A stretch of 64,000 nt of DNA from Viola odorata (lineage: Eukaryota > Streptophyta > Magnoliopsida > Malpighiales > Violaceae), in contig OY829542.1 of assembly GCA_963691705.1 (NCBI GenBank), positions 29,002,579 to 29,066,578 of the forward strand. The letters run 5' to 3'. How positions within the stretch are numbered: the first letter of the stretch is position 1; the number at the start of each line of letters is the position of its first letter. The notes beneath the pieces were generated by a model. It searched no databases. It worked only from the letters and a program-made list of their open reading frames with translations, and was not told where the DNA came from. Both the position numbers and the translations under genes were made by a program. Of this stretch, positions 11,197 through 22,128 are shown piece by piece.

Positions 11197-12486
11197 ATGT
11201 TAGGGGCGTCCGATGGAGGCTCCGTGCGTATGACTGGTGAGGAAGTCCTACATCTTCTTCACAACCTTAGTAATAAATTGGAGTCGTTAGATGCATGGTA
11301 AAAGGAGGAGCAAGGCAAGAAAGAAAAAGTGCCCCCTATGAGTTTTACTCAAAACCTAAATCCGAGTAACGCTAGGCATGTCTATAATATTCCGAAGCCC
11401 GAAGAAGAAGGCGAAGGCGTGTTTGGAGACACGGTCGAGGCGTATGTAGGCGGAGGAGAGGAGAACATGAGATTCGTGACTGGCCCTATTGGAGGCGGTG
11501 AGGTTCATCAACGCGCACCATCGCGCGAACCTTCAATACATGGTGCTCGAGCCGAGCGCGCCGCACCTAACGCGCGTTGGCACGAGCAACACTTTGAGGA
11601 GGGTTTTGACAACATTAGGTAAAATCCAGTCTTCGAGAGACAGCCACGGTATGACAATAGAGTTGACTCCAACATTGGGAGTATAAAGATGAAGATTCCA
11701 CCATTTGAAGGAAGAGACGATCCAGACGCATATTTAGCGTGGGAGCGAAAGGTCAACTCGATCTTTCTTTGCCACAACTATTCAGAGGATAAGAAGGTGA
11801 AGCTAGCCTCAGTGGAATTTAGTGGCTATGCGGTTCATTGGTGGGACCAATTGATTAACTCTAGAGATAGAATTGGAGTAGGTCCGCCTGGTAGTTGGGA
11901 AGAGATGAAGAGCATTATGCGCAAGCGATTTATTCCTACCTATTTTCATCGAGATCTACACCAACATTTGCAATCTTTGACACAAGGAAGTATGAGTGTT
12001 GGAGATTATTTTAATGAGATAGAGATAGCATTAGCTAGAGCGCAAGTGTTCGAGGAACAAGAAGCAACGATGGCACGGTTTATTGGAGGACTTAACCGAG
12101 AGATAGCCCATGCGTTAGAATTGACGCACTATAGAGATCTTGAGGAGATGCTTCACATAGCTATTCGGATTGAGAAATAGAAGAAGTTGAAGCCATCATA
12201 TGCTAATTCGGGTTCAAAGATTACCTCATACAAGGAAGCGCCTTGGGCGAAGGACAAGGTTGTGAAAGAGCCACCTAGGGTTTTATCGCACTCGTATGGC
12301 ACCAAGGGCGCATCAAGTAGTCCTACACCACCGAAGAATCCTACCAACAATATTCCTTCATCTAATTCAGCAACAAGGATTCCTACAAAGGATATTGTAT
12401 GTTTCAAGTGTTCTGATCGAGGACATAGGCAAGCCGAATGTCCTAACAAGATGATGATCAGGAGACCGAGGAGTCTATTTGTGTGA
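11197..12486 (+). pseudogene. gag of element B (three in-frame stops)
   Basis: A single frame from ATG 11197 to TGA 12486, interrupted by stops at 11299, 11620 and 12178. It forms the structural capsid protein. Motifs: the gag core IPPFEGRDDPDAYLAWER (from about 11698), the WWDQL box near 11850, GSWEEMKSIMRKRFIP and DYFNEIEI, all of the Retrotrans_gag family. A CCHC zinc knuckle with spacing C-x2-C-x4-H-x4-C sits at about 12400-12441, near the end. After the knuckle the frame is lost and the protease lies in another frame. The stops mean it cannot make full-length Gag. Confidence 0.85.
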
Positions 12487-12515
12487 AGTAAGAATATTAT
12501 TCGGATGAGGGCGAG

Positions 12516-13004
12516 GTGATAATAGAAGGATTGACACTCGTGGTTAGGCGTTCACTCAATACACAAGCTAAGATTGAAGTATGTGGAGAGGAACAAAGAG
12601 AGAATTTGTTTCATGCTCGATGCTTGGTTGACAAGAAGGTGTGTTTGGTGATAGTTGATAATGGGAGTTGTACAAATTGTGCAAGCACGTTGTTGGTACA
12701 CAAGTTAGGTTTGACGATCAAGAAGCATCCAAAACCTTATTCGTTGAAATGGATGAACAATAGCGGTGAATTGAAGGTGACGAAACAAGTGTTGGTCGCA
12801 TTCTCAATTGGGAAATTCCAAGACGAAGTGCTATGTGATGTCATTCCTATGGATTCTAGTCATCTTTTACTTGGACGGCCATGGCAATTCGATAGGAGTG
12901 CCGAACATGAAGGGAGGAGAAATTGCTACAAGTTGATCAAGGATGGGAAGCGATTTACTCTAGTGCCTTTAACCAAAGAAGAGATCTTCAAAGATCAAAA
13001 GTGA
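12516..13004 (+). pseudogene. Retropepsin-like protease of element B
   Basis: About 160 residues of the gypsy aspartic protease region. The flap/active-site segment is VDNGSCTN at residues 48-55, where related plant elements carry D-G-G-S or D-S-G. It continues with HKLGL, HPKPYSLKWMN, VLVAFSIGKFQDEVLCDV and LLGRPWQFDR. The segment is internally intact, but it is in a different frame from gag, its first ATG is probably not a true start (the upstream frame EYYSDEGE is open), and a stop follows at 13002. Reverse transcriptase should follow and does not. Confidence 0.8.
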
Positions 13005-14136
13005 CTCATTGAGTCTTATGCTGAGTTTGAGAAAGAGAGAAAGGAAAAAGAAAAAGAGAGTGTTGAAATTAAAAACAGCTCCTATGAAAAGATTGAGCAT
13101 AGGAAGAGCACTTGTGAGAAAAACAACACGCATGAAAAGAGTGAGCATGCGAGAGGACAACACTTGCATGAAAATAGAGAGCATGCCGAGAGTAGCATTT
13201 ATACAAAAGGAGAGATGAGTGATAATGCTAGAGAGAAGAAAGTAAGGAACGCATTGGTCATGTGAAAAAACTATTTTGGCGCGAGCCATCAAAAACCTAG
13301 TTTTTTGCCTTTGCGCTTTGATTTCACTAACATTAAACCGTTTACTTTCTCTTCTACCTTTGTTTTTCCTCATGTGCAGAAAAAGAGAGAGTCATTGGCA
13401 GTGGTAGAATGACGATCAGCCATGACAAAGAAGTGTGGAGAGTATCGCGCAAAGATGGAGACTAGAGCGACTAACCCTAGTCGCAACGGTTTGCTATACT
13501 TTTCTTTTCTTAGACCTAGTTCATTCTTGAACATCATTAAATTATATCATTCTAAGTTTAAAATTAATTTAATTAATGATGTGAGTATGCAAAAGCCGAA
13601 GGGTAAGGTCTATGTGTTTGATGACAACAAACGAACTCTTGGTTTCATTTGGTATCCGATTGTGTGTAAGTTTGCGTTTATTGGTGATTTATCATTGTTA
13701 TTTACTTGCAATTCTTTTGGTTATGGATTTATATTTATGGTACCGTTAACTCCTTGTTCTTTAAAGTATTATGCAAGCTTAATTGTTGACAAGGACTTGG
13801 TGATGGCAAAGATACCACGCGAACAAGCCATAGCGCACATGGAGCGCTTGGGTATGCCACGGACGGATCATGGATACCGTAGGCATTTGAAGATATTCGT
13901 TAGGGTTCTTGATTGGGATAGGATGTTCTTACACCTACTGAGGTTGCCTACCCAATTCGACAAGGCCTTAGCCGAGGGAGATGATGATTCGACCCACATC
14001 ATCGCCACACACATAGACACCACCGCCGATGTGGATGTCTCGGGTAATTTCTATCTTTCGAGTGTCCCTTTTGTTGATACTGACATAAGGTGTTGTGCTA
14101 TGTATTTAGGTCCAGATTTGAGGATGAATCTTTTTC
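13005..14136 (+). pseudogene. Unassigned conserved region replacing pol, element B
   Basis: After the protease stop comes a charged Lys/Glu/His region (THEKSEHARG, HAESSIYTKGEM), then VRNALVM, NYFGASHQKP, NPSRNG, VYVFDDNKRT, IVCKFAFIGD. From ATG 13422 an open frame continues through KDLVMAKIPREQAIAHMERL, a Trp-containing RVLDWDRMFLHLLRLP segment and LSSVPFVDTDIRC to LRMNLFQEGGNDT at the polypurine tract. The last phrase resembles the extreme C-terminus of gypsy polyproteins. No YxDD, RNase H, HHCC or DDE motif was found. Parallel blocks in elements A and C show this region is ancestral to the family. Function unknown. Confidence 0.6.
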
Positions 14137-14149
14137 AAGAGGGAGGGAA
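14137..14149 (+). other. Polypurine tract of element B
   Basis: AAGAGGGAGGGAA directly precedes the 3' LTR. It also encodes the end of the EGGN motif. Confidence 0.85.
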
Positions 14150-15297
14150 TGATACGATCCTAGCCCTAGCGCACGCACAACACACACCTAAAGCACACCG
14201 AGGGCTAGACCAAGGGTTTAGAGGACGAGTGCATCGAGCCAAAGATGCCAAGGAGCATCAAGGAAGGCTGGCACAGCCTCATCAACTCAAGACAGTGCCC
14301 GTCGCATGGACAACACAAACCCTAGAGCTTGTAGCGCGCGCGGCACACGCCAACGCGCCTAGACGTACGCATGCGATGACCAACCGAGCCAACCCATTGA
14401 AGAGAGGCTTCGACCAGCGATCCAAAGTAAATATAAGATAGAGAGATTTCTTAGAAGTGTTGTGGCCAAGATTGGGCTCAATCTCATGAGGGGAACACAA
14501 GAATGCCCAAGTCGAACTTGTTGTGCGCAAGAAGGGTGCGCACAAGGCCCGCAAACGCGTCTGATGGAATCTATCAAGTCCAACGCGTCCAGAAGCAAAC
14601 GATCAACTTTGTTTCTTACATATCAAGATGTTGGAAGGTTCTGAACTGAATTTGAGGTCAAACGCTCGAGCCAATCGATCTAGGGCTCGAGGCGACTTAT
14701 TGGCGCGCACCATGTGCGAGCCATGGATGCGATTTGGAGAGTTCGGCCCAAAACGTGTCCAAACCATGGGGGAACGTTCTAGAAGTCTTAGAAGGCTTTA
14801 TTTGTATTTATTAATTAGTTTTTAAAGTTATTAGACTAGTAGAAGTTCTATTTTGAATGTACTTAGGAGTTCTAGTTAAAATAGGTTTTCTAGTTATAGT
14901 TAAACTAGTACTTAGCGCAAGCTTATATAAAGGAATGCATATCTCATTGTAAAAAAAACCCCAATTTTGATAATTGAATATAGGGAGTATTTCTCAAATA
15001 GTTCTTGCGAGATCCTTGTCTTTAATTGAGTTAGAACATTCGATTAAAATCACAAGTAAAACCCGAAAGTTCACCCCCTTTTGAATCGTTTCAACTAGGT
15101 TGCTTCTCCCAGGTGTGAGTCAAGGTCTAGAATTCAATCCAAAGAACCTCTCTTGAGTCGATTAGGTTGCTTCTCCCAGGTGGGAGTTGAGGTCTAAGTT
15201 TGTCAAGTAAGAGTTATTTATTTCCGCATTGAAATCCAAGCCTTGAACTAGATCGGGAAATTACTTGTTACGCACCTAGGCAACTAGGATCGTATCA
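14150..15297 (+). repeat. 3' LTR of element B
   Basis: 1148 bp, closely matching 9223-10316 with scattered substitutions plus the 54 bp length difference. It ends at GGATCGTATCA, followed by the target repeat GGTAT. Confidence 0.9.
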
Positions 15298-15302
15298 GGT
15301 AT

Positions 15303-15600
15303 CACGGCCAACCAAACTATGCATAATATACGCTGAACTGTTCAATCCAAATAAGTACTCCACTCGAGAAGCATCAAGAACTAATTCCTTCTCATTAATC
15401 CGGAACACCATCGTACTAAGGTCTAAGCGGTCTATCAACTGAGCCACCAACTTCGGATTAATGTTTTGAGGTTTCACTAGGAGTAATCCCCCAAACCCCA
15501 TTTCCGCAACTGCTTTTCTTTATGCATCACTCATCTCCTTTACAACCTTTGCTAATCTCCGCACATTGCATCTGCTGCAAATATAAGTCTGCAGTATGAA
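15303..15600 (-). pseudogene. Plant mobile domain gene, N-terminal exon (broken)
   Basis: The minus strand reads TYICSRCNVRRLAKVVKEM, then a stop (TAA, where CAA would give the Gln expected in the family), then RKAVAEMGFGGLLLVKPQNI, KLVAQLIDRLDL, FRINEKELVLDASRVEYLFGL and VGRDT at the element B junction. The G-F-G-x-L-L motif followed by a helix and the SRVEYLFGL block are hallmarks of plant mobile domain (PMD) proteins, found both in host genes and inside MULE-type transposons. The frame carries on at 9222 downward. The in-frame stop and the element B insertion show the gene is dead. Confidence 0.8.
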
Positions 15601-15866
15601 CACAACTAATCACAAAAGATTTTCGTTTTCCCTCCACCAAATTTGCCAAAACATTTGAATTTTAATCACAAAATTTTTGATTTCATCAACTCATCCAAAT
15701 TGACTCGTTTCTTATTTTCGTAAAGCAGCAATTAAAAGGGTAACAAAACCTCTCCACATAATTTTATTCCATGCTAATCCTTCACTTCCCCCACAACCAC
15801 ACTTTGTTTCATATGAAGATTACATCCCTAGCCAAAGTGAGAGTGGTTTTATTCCTCCACTTTTCG
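15601..15866. other. Unassigned stretch between PMD exon and solo LTR
   Basis: AT-rich. On the plus strand a short open run (HFVSYEDYIPSQSESGF near 15805-15850) continues in frame across the solo LTR site into VEEHPRNPFTLL at 17211 and stops soon after. I cannot assign it, and it could equally be chance coding opposite the 5' region of the PMD gene. Confidence 0.3.
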
Positions 15867-15871
15867 ACGAG

Positions 15872-17205
15872 TGATGGGCGTCGACTCTGTAAAAAATAAA
15901 TAAGAAATAAGGATATGATTTTGTAACTTGCATAAAAAGACCAATTGTAACACTTCGGTGAAATTTGGGGGGGGGGGGTTATTGAAACGAATAAAAAGTA
16001 AAGAAAATGAAAAGATTAATTCAATTGAGAGTGTGATTAATAGTAAAAACAATCCTAGTAGAAGCTCAACCAAGTTATGATTCGTGAGTAACAATCAATG
16101 ATGCAAGGGTGTTCACTTTTAATCTACATAGTTGTTATAGGACTCACGTATGCGTAGAATCCCTACTTCCCTCTTGTATCAAAAATATCTCAGGTATAGT
16201 TACAGACGATTCCTAATCTACTAGCACCTTGATAGTTAAAGGGTTTACTAAAATTGATTGATTGTTGACTAGGGGAAGACAACTCTTGACCTAGATTCCT
16301 CAGTTTTCAATCGAGTATAAATTAAATTAATATTTCTCACTAGCTTCTCAAGGCTAGTTGTCTACTTCGATCTTCTTGTCCCGTAAATGGCCCAAGAACG
16401 GGTTGTCGTAGCCAAAAAGAATGACACTTGCTAAAATCAGTTTAACCCTAAATTGGTCAAATCTAAAATCAAAAAAGAAGTGAAATACACTTATATTGGA
16501 GATCAATTAAATGCAGATATAAAAATTAATTTAGAACAATTAGATCTCATGCAAACTTAGAATCATGCTTTAACGCTTCTACTAGGAAAGGTGAAGGTTA
16601 GATAGACATATTCATGATTGAAGAAAACAAAAGGTTTAATTGCATATAAGAAATCCCTCATTTCTATGAAGAAACAAAATGAGCAAGCGAGTTTAAAATT
16701 TAACAGAACTAAAAACAAAAGAGAAGGGAGCGACCCCTCTACAAAATCTAAGGGAGATTTATATAGTTACTTCCCTGGAATTTTCTCTAAAGAAAAAGAA
16801 TTAAAATTAAATTCTAAATTAAATACTAATTGTATCTTAATCACTTATCTCTCTCCGATTAGAATCTTAACAACTAAGGTTGAGAGAAAGTCGAAGCTCT
16901 ATCACTCTAGAAGATAATCCAGTTGGTCCAATCACATGAGTCTTCTAGAATCTTTGTCTTCAAGTATAGAAGACGGGACTCTCTGCTTTGAGGTAGCTAA
17001 GAAGGAGTTTTTAGGCCAAGACACAAGCTAAGAAAGGTTTCAACGCAGCTTTGTCCAGTTTTTGCTCTTTTCTGCCTTTTTTTCATCTTTATTGGGCGAA
17101 GACTATTTTCTACAAAATAAAAGAAATTCAACTTTAATCAGTAGTATCACTATCTAAATTGCATAAAAATAGATAGTAAAAATAGTCACAAAATGAGTTC
17201 AATCA
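15872..17205 (-). mobile_element. Solo LTR, minus strand
   Basis: 1334 bp, TGATGGGCGTCG to GAGTTCAATCA, with target repeat ACGAG at 15867-15871 and 17206-17210. Read on the minus strand it ends GTCGACGCCCATCA, resembling the TTCGACACCCGTCA end of the solo LTR at 3900-5568, which sets its orientation. A run of G at 15967-15977 parallels the G-rich tracts at the same place in the LTRs at 1884 and 49402. It contains no genes. Confidence 0.85.
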
Positions 17206-17297
17206 ACGAGGTTGAAGAACATCCCAGAAACCCATTCACTTTATTGTTTCCATTTTGGTTGTTTTAACTACAAATGTTACCGTATTTATTTTACCCT

Positions 17298-20200
17298 TGT
17301 TGATACCCGAATTTTGACGCCATTTTTAATTAAATTTAGCATTTCCGTCATTTTACTTAACTTACTATCATTTCTACTTAATTTACTGTCGTTAGTATTT
17401 TTAAATTCTCATCGCATTTTTTATCATCGTCAGTATTCAAAATCGCATTTTTTATTTTTCCTCACGTATTTTCATTATTATTATCATTATTATTTTTAGC
17501 CTTAAAAATCACATTTTTAATTATCTGTTAGTCATTTGCTAGTTGTTTCTTCGTTTTAGGTCATCGCATGAAATTTAGAATTTTTAGTATTTTATCACTT
17601 TTTTTAGAATTTTATTTTTTTATTATTATTTTTGTTCGAGCTTTTATTGGACCCGAGTAAGTTCACTCGGACAATAGCTCGAACTCAGAATATTTTCCAT
17701 CAACTAGTACCTACTCTTTTTTTCATTCATACTGACCAACAACGTTTCGCGTAATTTTCGTCATAACGTCATTTATTTTTCGTCTGAACATTTCATATTT
17801 TCGAACGAGAAAATAAACACGTTAAACGAAAAATTCTCGTCATTCGTTGTAGACGGTTAAACTCGCCTTATTTTTCTCTACGCGCTGGCACTTTCGGCTC
17901 GAAAACTCGAAACGTTTGTTCGCGAAAATGGCTTGAGGCCATTTAAATAGACTTAAAGGGACTTTTGATCATAACCGTTGATCTAGTTGACCAAGGAAAG
18001 TCAACCAGCTCAACGGTTGACAAATTAAAGGGCATGGTGCACATGCACCGTGGAAGTGACGAGGCAGCGGAGCAAGCCACCGAGCTGCTCGCTCCCGTCG
18101 CTTCCTGTCCCTTCAAACAGTCACCTCAGCCGCCTAGCTCCCCTACCTTGCAGCCTAGCTCCGCCAGCGCGACGATCTGGCCACCACGCGTAGCCATCGC
18201 GTCCTCCTGCCCACGCATTCGTAGCCTATAAAAAGGCCACTCCTTTCCTTCATTTTTCTTCACGAATTCACCTAGCATCTTGCTTCTCCTCCCTCATTGA
18301 TTGATAGCTCATGTAGAGCATCGATTGCCACAGTTCAAACTTTTCTAGTAAGCTCTTTTTCAAGCTTTTTTTCTTTCGTTTTCATGCGTTTCCTTTTCTT
18401 TAATTCGTTTAGCATCATTTTGATCAAATAAATTGCTTGTTTTTATGCCAATAATTCATATGCATGTTGTAGATTAAATACATGCTTTTAATTTGATTAA
18501 TCGCTAGATAAATCTTGTGAATTAATTAGTTTTCGGTAATTATCATTTTTGTCATTTTTTTGAAATTAAACTCGGTACGGTTTAAACTGAAATTTGAGGT
18601 TCGTACGGTCAGGAAGCCATCGAGGAGACGAGCATCTCGGTATGAAGATTTTTTGAAACGGCCACCTGTGGCCAGAGGTTGGCTGCCGGTAGTGGCGCCG
18701 GCGACCAAAGAAGAAGACGGTGAATACTTCCATAATGGCCTATTCACGCGTGAAAAGTGATGGGCCTTGGCCCATCACCATTCTTTTTATTTCCTGGCCC
18801 ATTATCTTTGTTTTTTCAAATTGGGCCCATACCATCTTCATTTTTCCGAGATTTTGGATCGCGTTTTCGTAAAAATATTCGTATGTTTCGTATGATTATT
18901 TTTCATACTGTCACTTTAATTTTTTGTACCTATCAACTGCTTAAATTCCTCGCACTTTAATTTTTCGCAATTTACTTTCTGCAATTTAAATTCAATCATT
19001 TAATTTACCGCCTACATGGTCGGTCGCATTTTAATTATCGCAAATATCAACTGCTTTAATTTTTTGCAATATCAACTCTTTAATTTTCTGCAATATCAGC
19101 TATTTTATTTTCTGCAATATCAACTGCTTTAATTTTCTGAAAATTATCAATTGTTTAATTTTCTGCAAATTATCAATTGTTTTATTTTCTGCAAATACCA
19201 AATCATTAATTTTTCGTCAAATCATCACTTAAATTTTCTGCAAATCATCATTTAAATTTTCGCACTTATCAACTGTCATCATTTAATTTTCGCACTTATC
19301 AAATCAGCATTTTAAATTTTCGCACTTATCAACTGTCATCATTTAATTTTCGCACTAATCAAATCAGCATTTAAATTTTCTACACTTATCAAATCAGCAT
19401 TTAAATTTTCTGCACGCATCAAATCATTTAAATTTTCGTATGCATCAAATCATCATTTAAAATTCTCGCATTCATAAACTGCTTATCTATTTTTTGAGCT
19501 ATCGCTAACACTCTCACTTTGTAGGGTTAAAATTCAAGCTTCACTCGAAAGTACCCTTTTCATTCCTTTTTTATTTATTCAATACTTTCCGTAAATATTA
19601 ATCGTACGCATGATATATAGAATTGCTAGAATTTAAAATCAACCCACATGAACAACTTGTTTAAAGACTTGCTTACAATGCCATGTTCGTTTGACTTTAA
19701 ATTCCGTTTATATTGACTGCATGTACTTGGTGGCTTTGATCCCACATCAATTTTATCACTTCAAAACCTCTCATTTAAATTTGTACTCTGTTAAGCTATC
19801 CATAATAGAATTACGTAGTAATTAATTTAGTCATGCATAAGTCCGATGATGAAATAGAGGGCGCTCATTCGGTCTTACGGAAAATTCAGTCCCATCACGT
19901 TACGGTCAGGAATAATTGTTAGGTCTTGAAAATGATAACCCCGTCTGAAAAGATTTTTAAAACGGTAACCCCGTCCAACGATTAATTATTCCTAAACGGT
20001 CTCGATCATGGAAAAGACCAAAGTGACGATTCCTCTGAGGACCCCCTTTCAAAATGCATTTTATCAAACACCTTTTAAACACCTCTCTTATCAACCGGTA
20101 ACCATTTTCGGATGTGACTTAGGTGTCTAACACCTTCCCGAGACCATAATACGACCCCGAACCTTTGTCTGGGCTTCAGACCCCTTTTTTGTGCCTTTAG

Positions 20201-20373
20201 TTTTTTATGTTATTTTATTTTTTATGCCATGACGATTAAGGTTCCCTAAACCTAGCGACTAAATTAGGGTGGCAACTTCATTGCATGTTGCGAGGCGTCA
20301 TTTTACGCCGAGCATCGTAAGGTCTCAGATTCGTTGTATACTCGCGAATTTTTATTATTTTCGGGGCGCGACA
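17298..20373 (+). repeat. 5' LTR of the Ogre-like element
   Basis: Starts TGTTGATACCCGAATTTTG and ends TCGGGGCGCGACA. From about 19000 to 19490 it holds degenerate 25-30 bp repeats of the type ATCAACTGCTTTAATTTTCTG. Upstream is a GC-richer segment (18000-18240) ending in a TATA box. Short ORFs in it are not conserved in frame between the LTR copies. Confidence 0.9.
18226..18234 (+). promoter_or_regulatory. TATA box of the Ogre-like LTR
   Basis: CTATAAAAA, followed by a C/T-rich presumed start region. The same box occurs at 37054-37062 in the 3' LTR and as CTATAAATA (about 32159-32168) in the nested solo LTR, always after a GC-rich stretch. Confidence 0.65.
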
Positions 20374-20376
20374 GTT

Positions 20377-20395
20377 TGGCGACTTCACTGGGGAC
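20377..20395 (+). other. Primer-binding site, Ogre/Tat type
   Basis: TGGCGACTTCACTGGGGAC lies three bases after the LTR. It closely resembles the TGGCGACTCCACTGGGGA type usually assigned to tRNA-Arg in Ogre elements. Confidence 0.8.
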
Positions 20396-21089
20396 TTTAG
20401 GGTCGGAGCCGGTTTATTTTTTTTAGAGGTGTTTATTTGTCTATTTACCCGCTTTGATAAATTGTTGATTTGTTTATTTATTCGCTTTGATATCAATTGA
20501 CATATGCATTTCATAGTGCCCTACACCCCGGGGACAATTACCAAATTAGGAGGGTAGTAGTGATGCCCTAGGACACATGTCCTAGGCAGTGTTGACCAAT
20601 CCCAACTCGGATGAACCCCTAAAGATAGTCGAAAGGTTACACGATTTCGCAAGGAATCGGGACACTGGACACTTTAGGGACCTTTTCATGGTATCATCCG
20701 GGAACCGTTCAAGCCAGTTAGAAAAGTAAGAATCAGAGCCCCAGCACATGCATCATGATCATATCTGCTTTGTTGTGGCTCTATTTATCTCATTGCCATG
20801 ATTTCCATTTTTTGTAATTTTTCTTTTATACGAACTGTGAATTTCTTACACGCACAGGTTATTTTGGCACTTAAAATTTTTGTCCCACAGGGCCCATTTT
20901 GCTCATTCGAAATGTCGGCACCTACACTTCTTTTATGCGTTGTCTTTTCGTCCCCCCCAAAAGTATCAAGTGAAAAAGTGGCTAAAAGATTGAATAAGCA
21001 GCATGGAGGCCTCGGAGTTGTACATCCCATGCATGTTTATCGCTTGGGTTTATTTCTCATTTTTTCCTCTTTTCCCTTTCAGGTTAACA
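20396..21089 (+). other. Leader of the Ogre-like element
   Basis: Untranslated leader. An open run from 20798 ends in a TTTCCCTTTCAG tract just before the conserved gag start, which could be a splice acceptor. I find no domain in it. Confidence 0.5.
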
Positions 21090-21296
21090 ATAGCTCCTCG
21101 CAAGCAAATTACTCCGCCAAGGCCCCCCATGGTCGAACAAACCAAGACAGAAAGACGCTAGCTGCTAGAATAAAAGAGTTAGAAGAGCAAGTAAGGGTTA
21201 CTGCAGAAAGGGTCACTCAGGCCGAAAAAGAGCGAGATGAAGCAACCACTGAGTTCCCACCCGGTCTTGATCCTAGTCAAATGATGGGACCCTCCT

Positions 21297-22115
21297 TGTC
21301 ACGGTCCTACTTATTCTGAGGCCCGTGCGGCGCCTAGATTCCACATCTAGGCCAGTCTTTCCCCTGTCCTTGACAGTAGTCTCTAACAACCCTCATATAG
21401 CTTCGTCTCGTGCAGAACTATTGACAAGACTCAGCACCGACTCCTCTGATCTCTTATGGTTTAGTCTAACCCACGACTAACGCCCAAGCCATTCTCTCCT
21501 TCTCGCGCACACTCCCGGCTAGGGCGAGTCCATGATACTCAAGGCCCTCGCCTGAGTCGCTCGTATGCGTCTCGTAGGAATGCTTCTCTCGTCCTCGGCC
21601 ATCTCTCGAGGCCACGCCCTCTCGGGCCTCTAGCCCATGTTCGCCCACGCCTCTCCGCAACGCACGACCATGTCATAGGCTGAGTTCTCTCACCTCGGCC
21701 TATGCTTGCCCTACTCCTAAGGCAAGGCCTTTATCCGATCCTCGAACCCTTAGATAGTTCTTCCGTAGCAACCCTCGCAATCCTTCTCGAACCTCGTCCC
21801 TTTATTATATGCGCACTACTAGTTCTAACACGGACTTAACTAGAAGTGGCCATCATAGCACAGCCATGATGGCAGCGCTCATTCCTTAACACGGAAGGCT
21901 CACTCGCACACCTATGCCAGACCTGCATAGGAGAAGCTCACTTAGGCAAGCATATTCTCATATCTTGCCCAGGGGTTGGTGGAGAGCTATCACACCCCGT
22001 TGGACTTTCCCTTCACATACCCTATGAAGGGCTACCCGTCAAATCCCTACGCCTTCGACGCATCTCAGGTTCCATGTTGAGGCTAAGCTTGAACACCAAG
22101 GCTTAGACCTTAACG
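21297..22115 (-). repeat. 3' LTR of the nested element
   Basis: Plus-strand ends are TGTCACGGTCC and GACCTTAACG. The final base is G where the partner LTR has A, so the canonical TG start on the minus strand has mutated. Confidence 0.85.
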
Positions 22116-22128
22116 CTCTCCCCCACTT
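22116..22128 (-). other. Polypurine tract of the nested element
   Basis: AAGTGGGGGAGAG on the minus strand, directly before the 3' LTR. Confidence 0.75.

Larger units (their letters stand above)
9223..15297 (+). mobile_element. Element B: complete gag-protease LTR element
   Basis: 6075 bp with target repeat GGTAT at 9218-9222 and 15298-15302, LTRs of 1094 and 1148 bp with matching inverted ends (TGATACGATCCTAG / CTAGGATCGTATCA), primer site at 10319-10330 and polypurine tract at 14137-14149. The internal region carries gag, a CCHC knuckle and a protease, but no reverse transcriptase, RNase H or integrase. It is non-autonomous as it stands. It interrupts the plant mobile domain gene. Confidence 0.9.

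Noticed and set aside
17965..18231. 88-codon ORF with Ala/Pro/Ser-rich product
   Set aside because: It lies in the LTR just before the TATA box, and the frame is not kept in the 3' LTR or the nested solo LTR.
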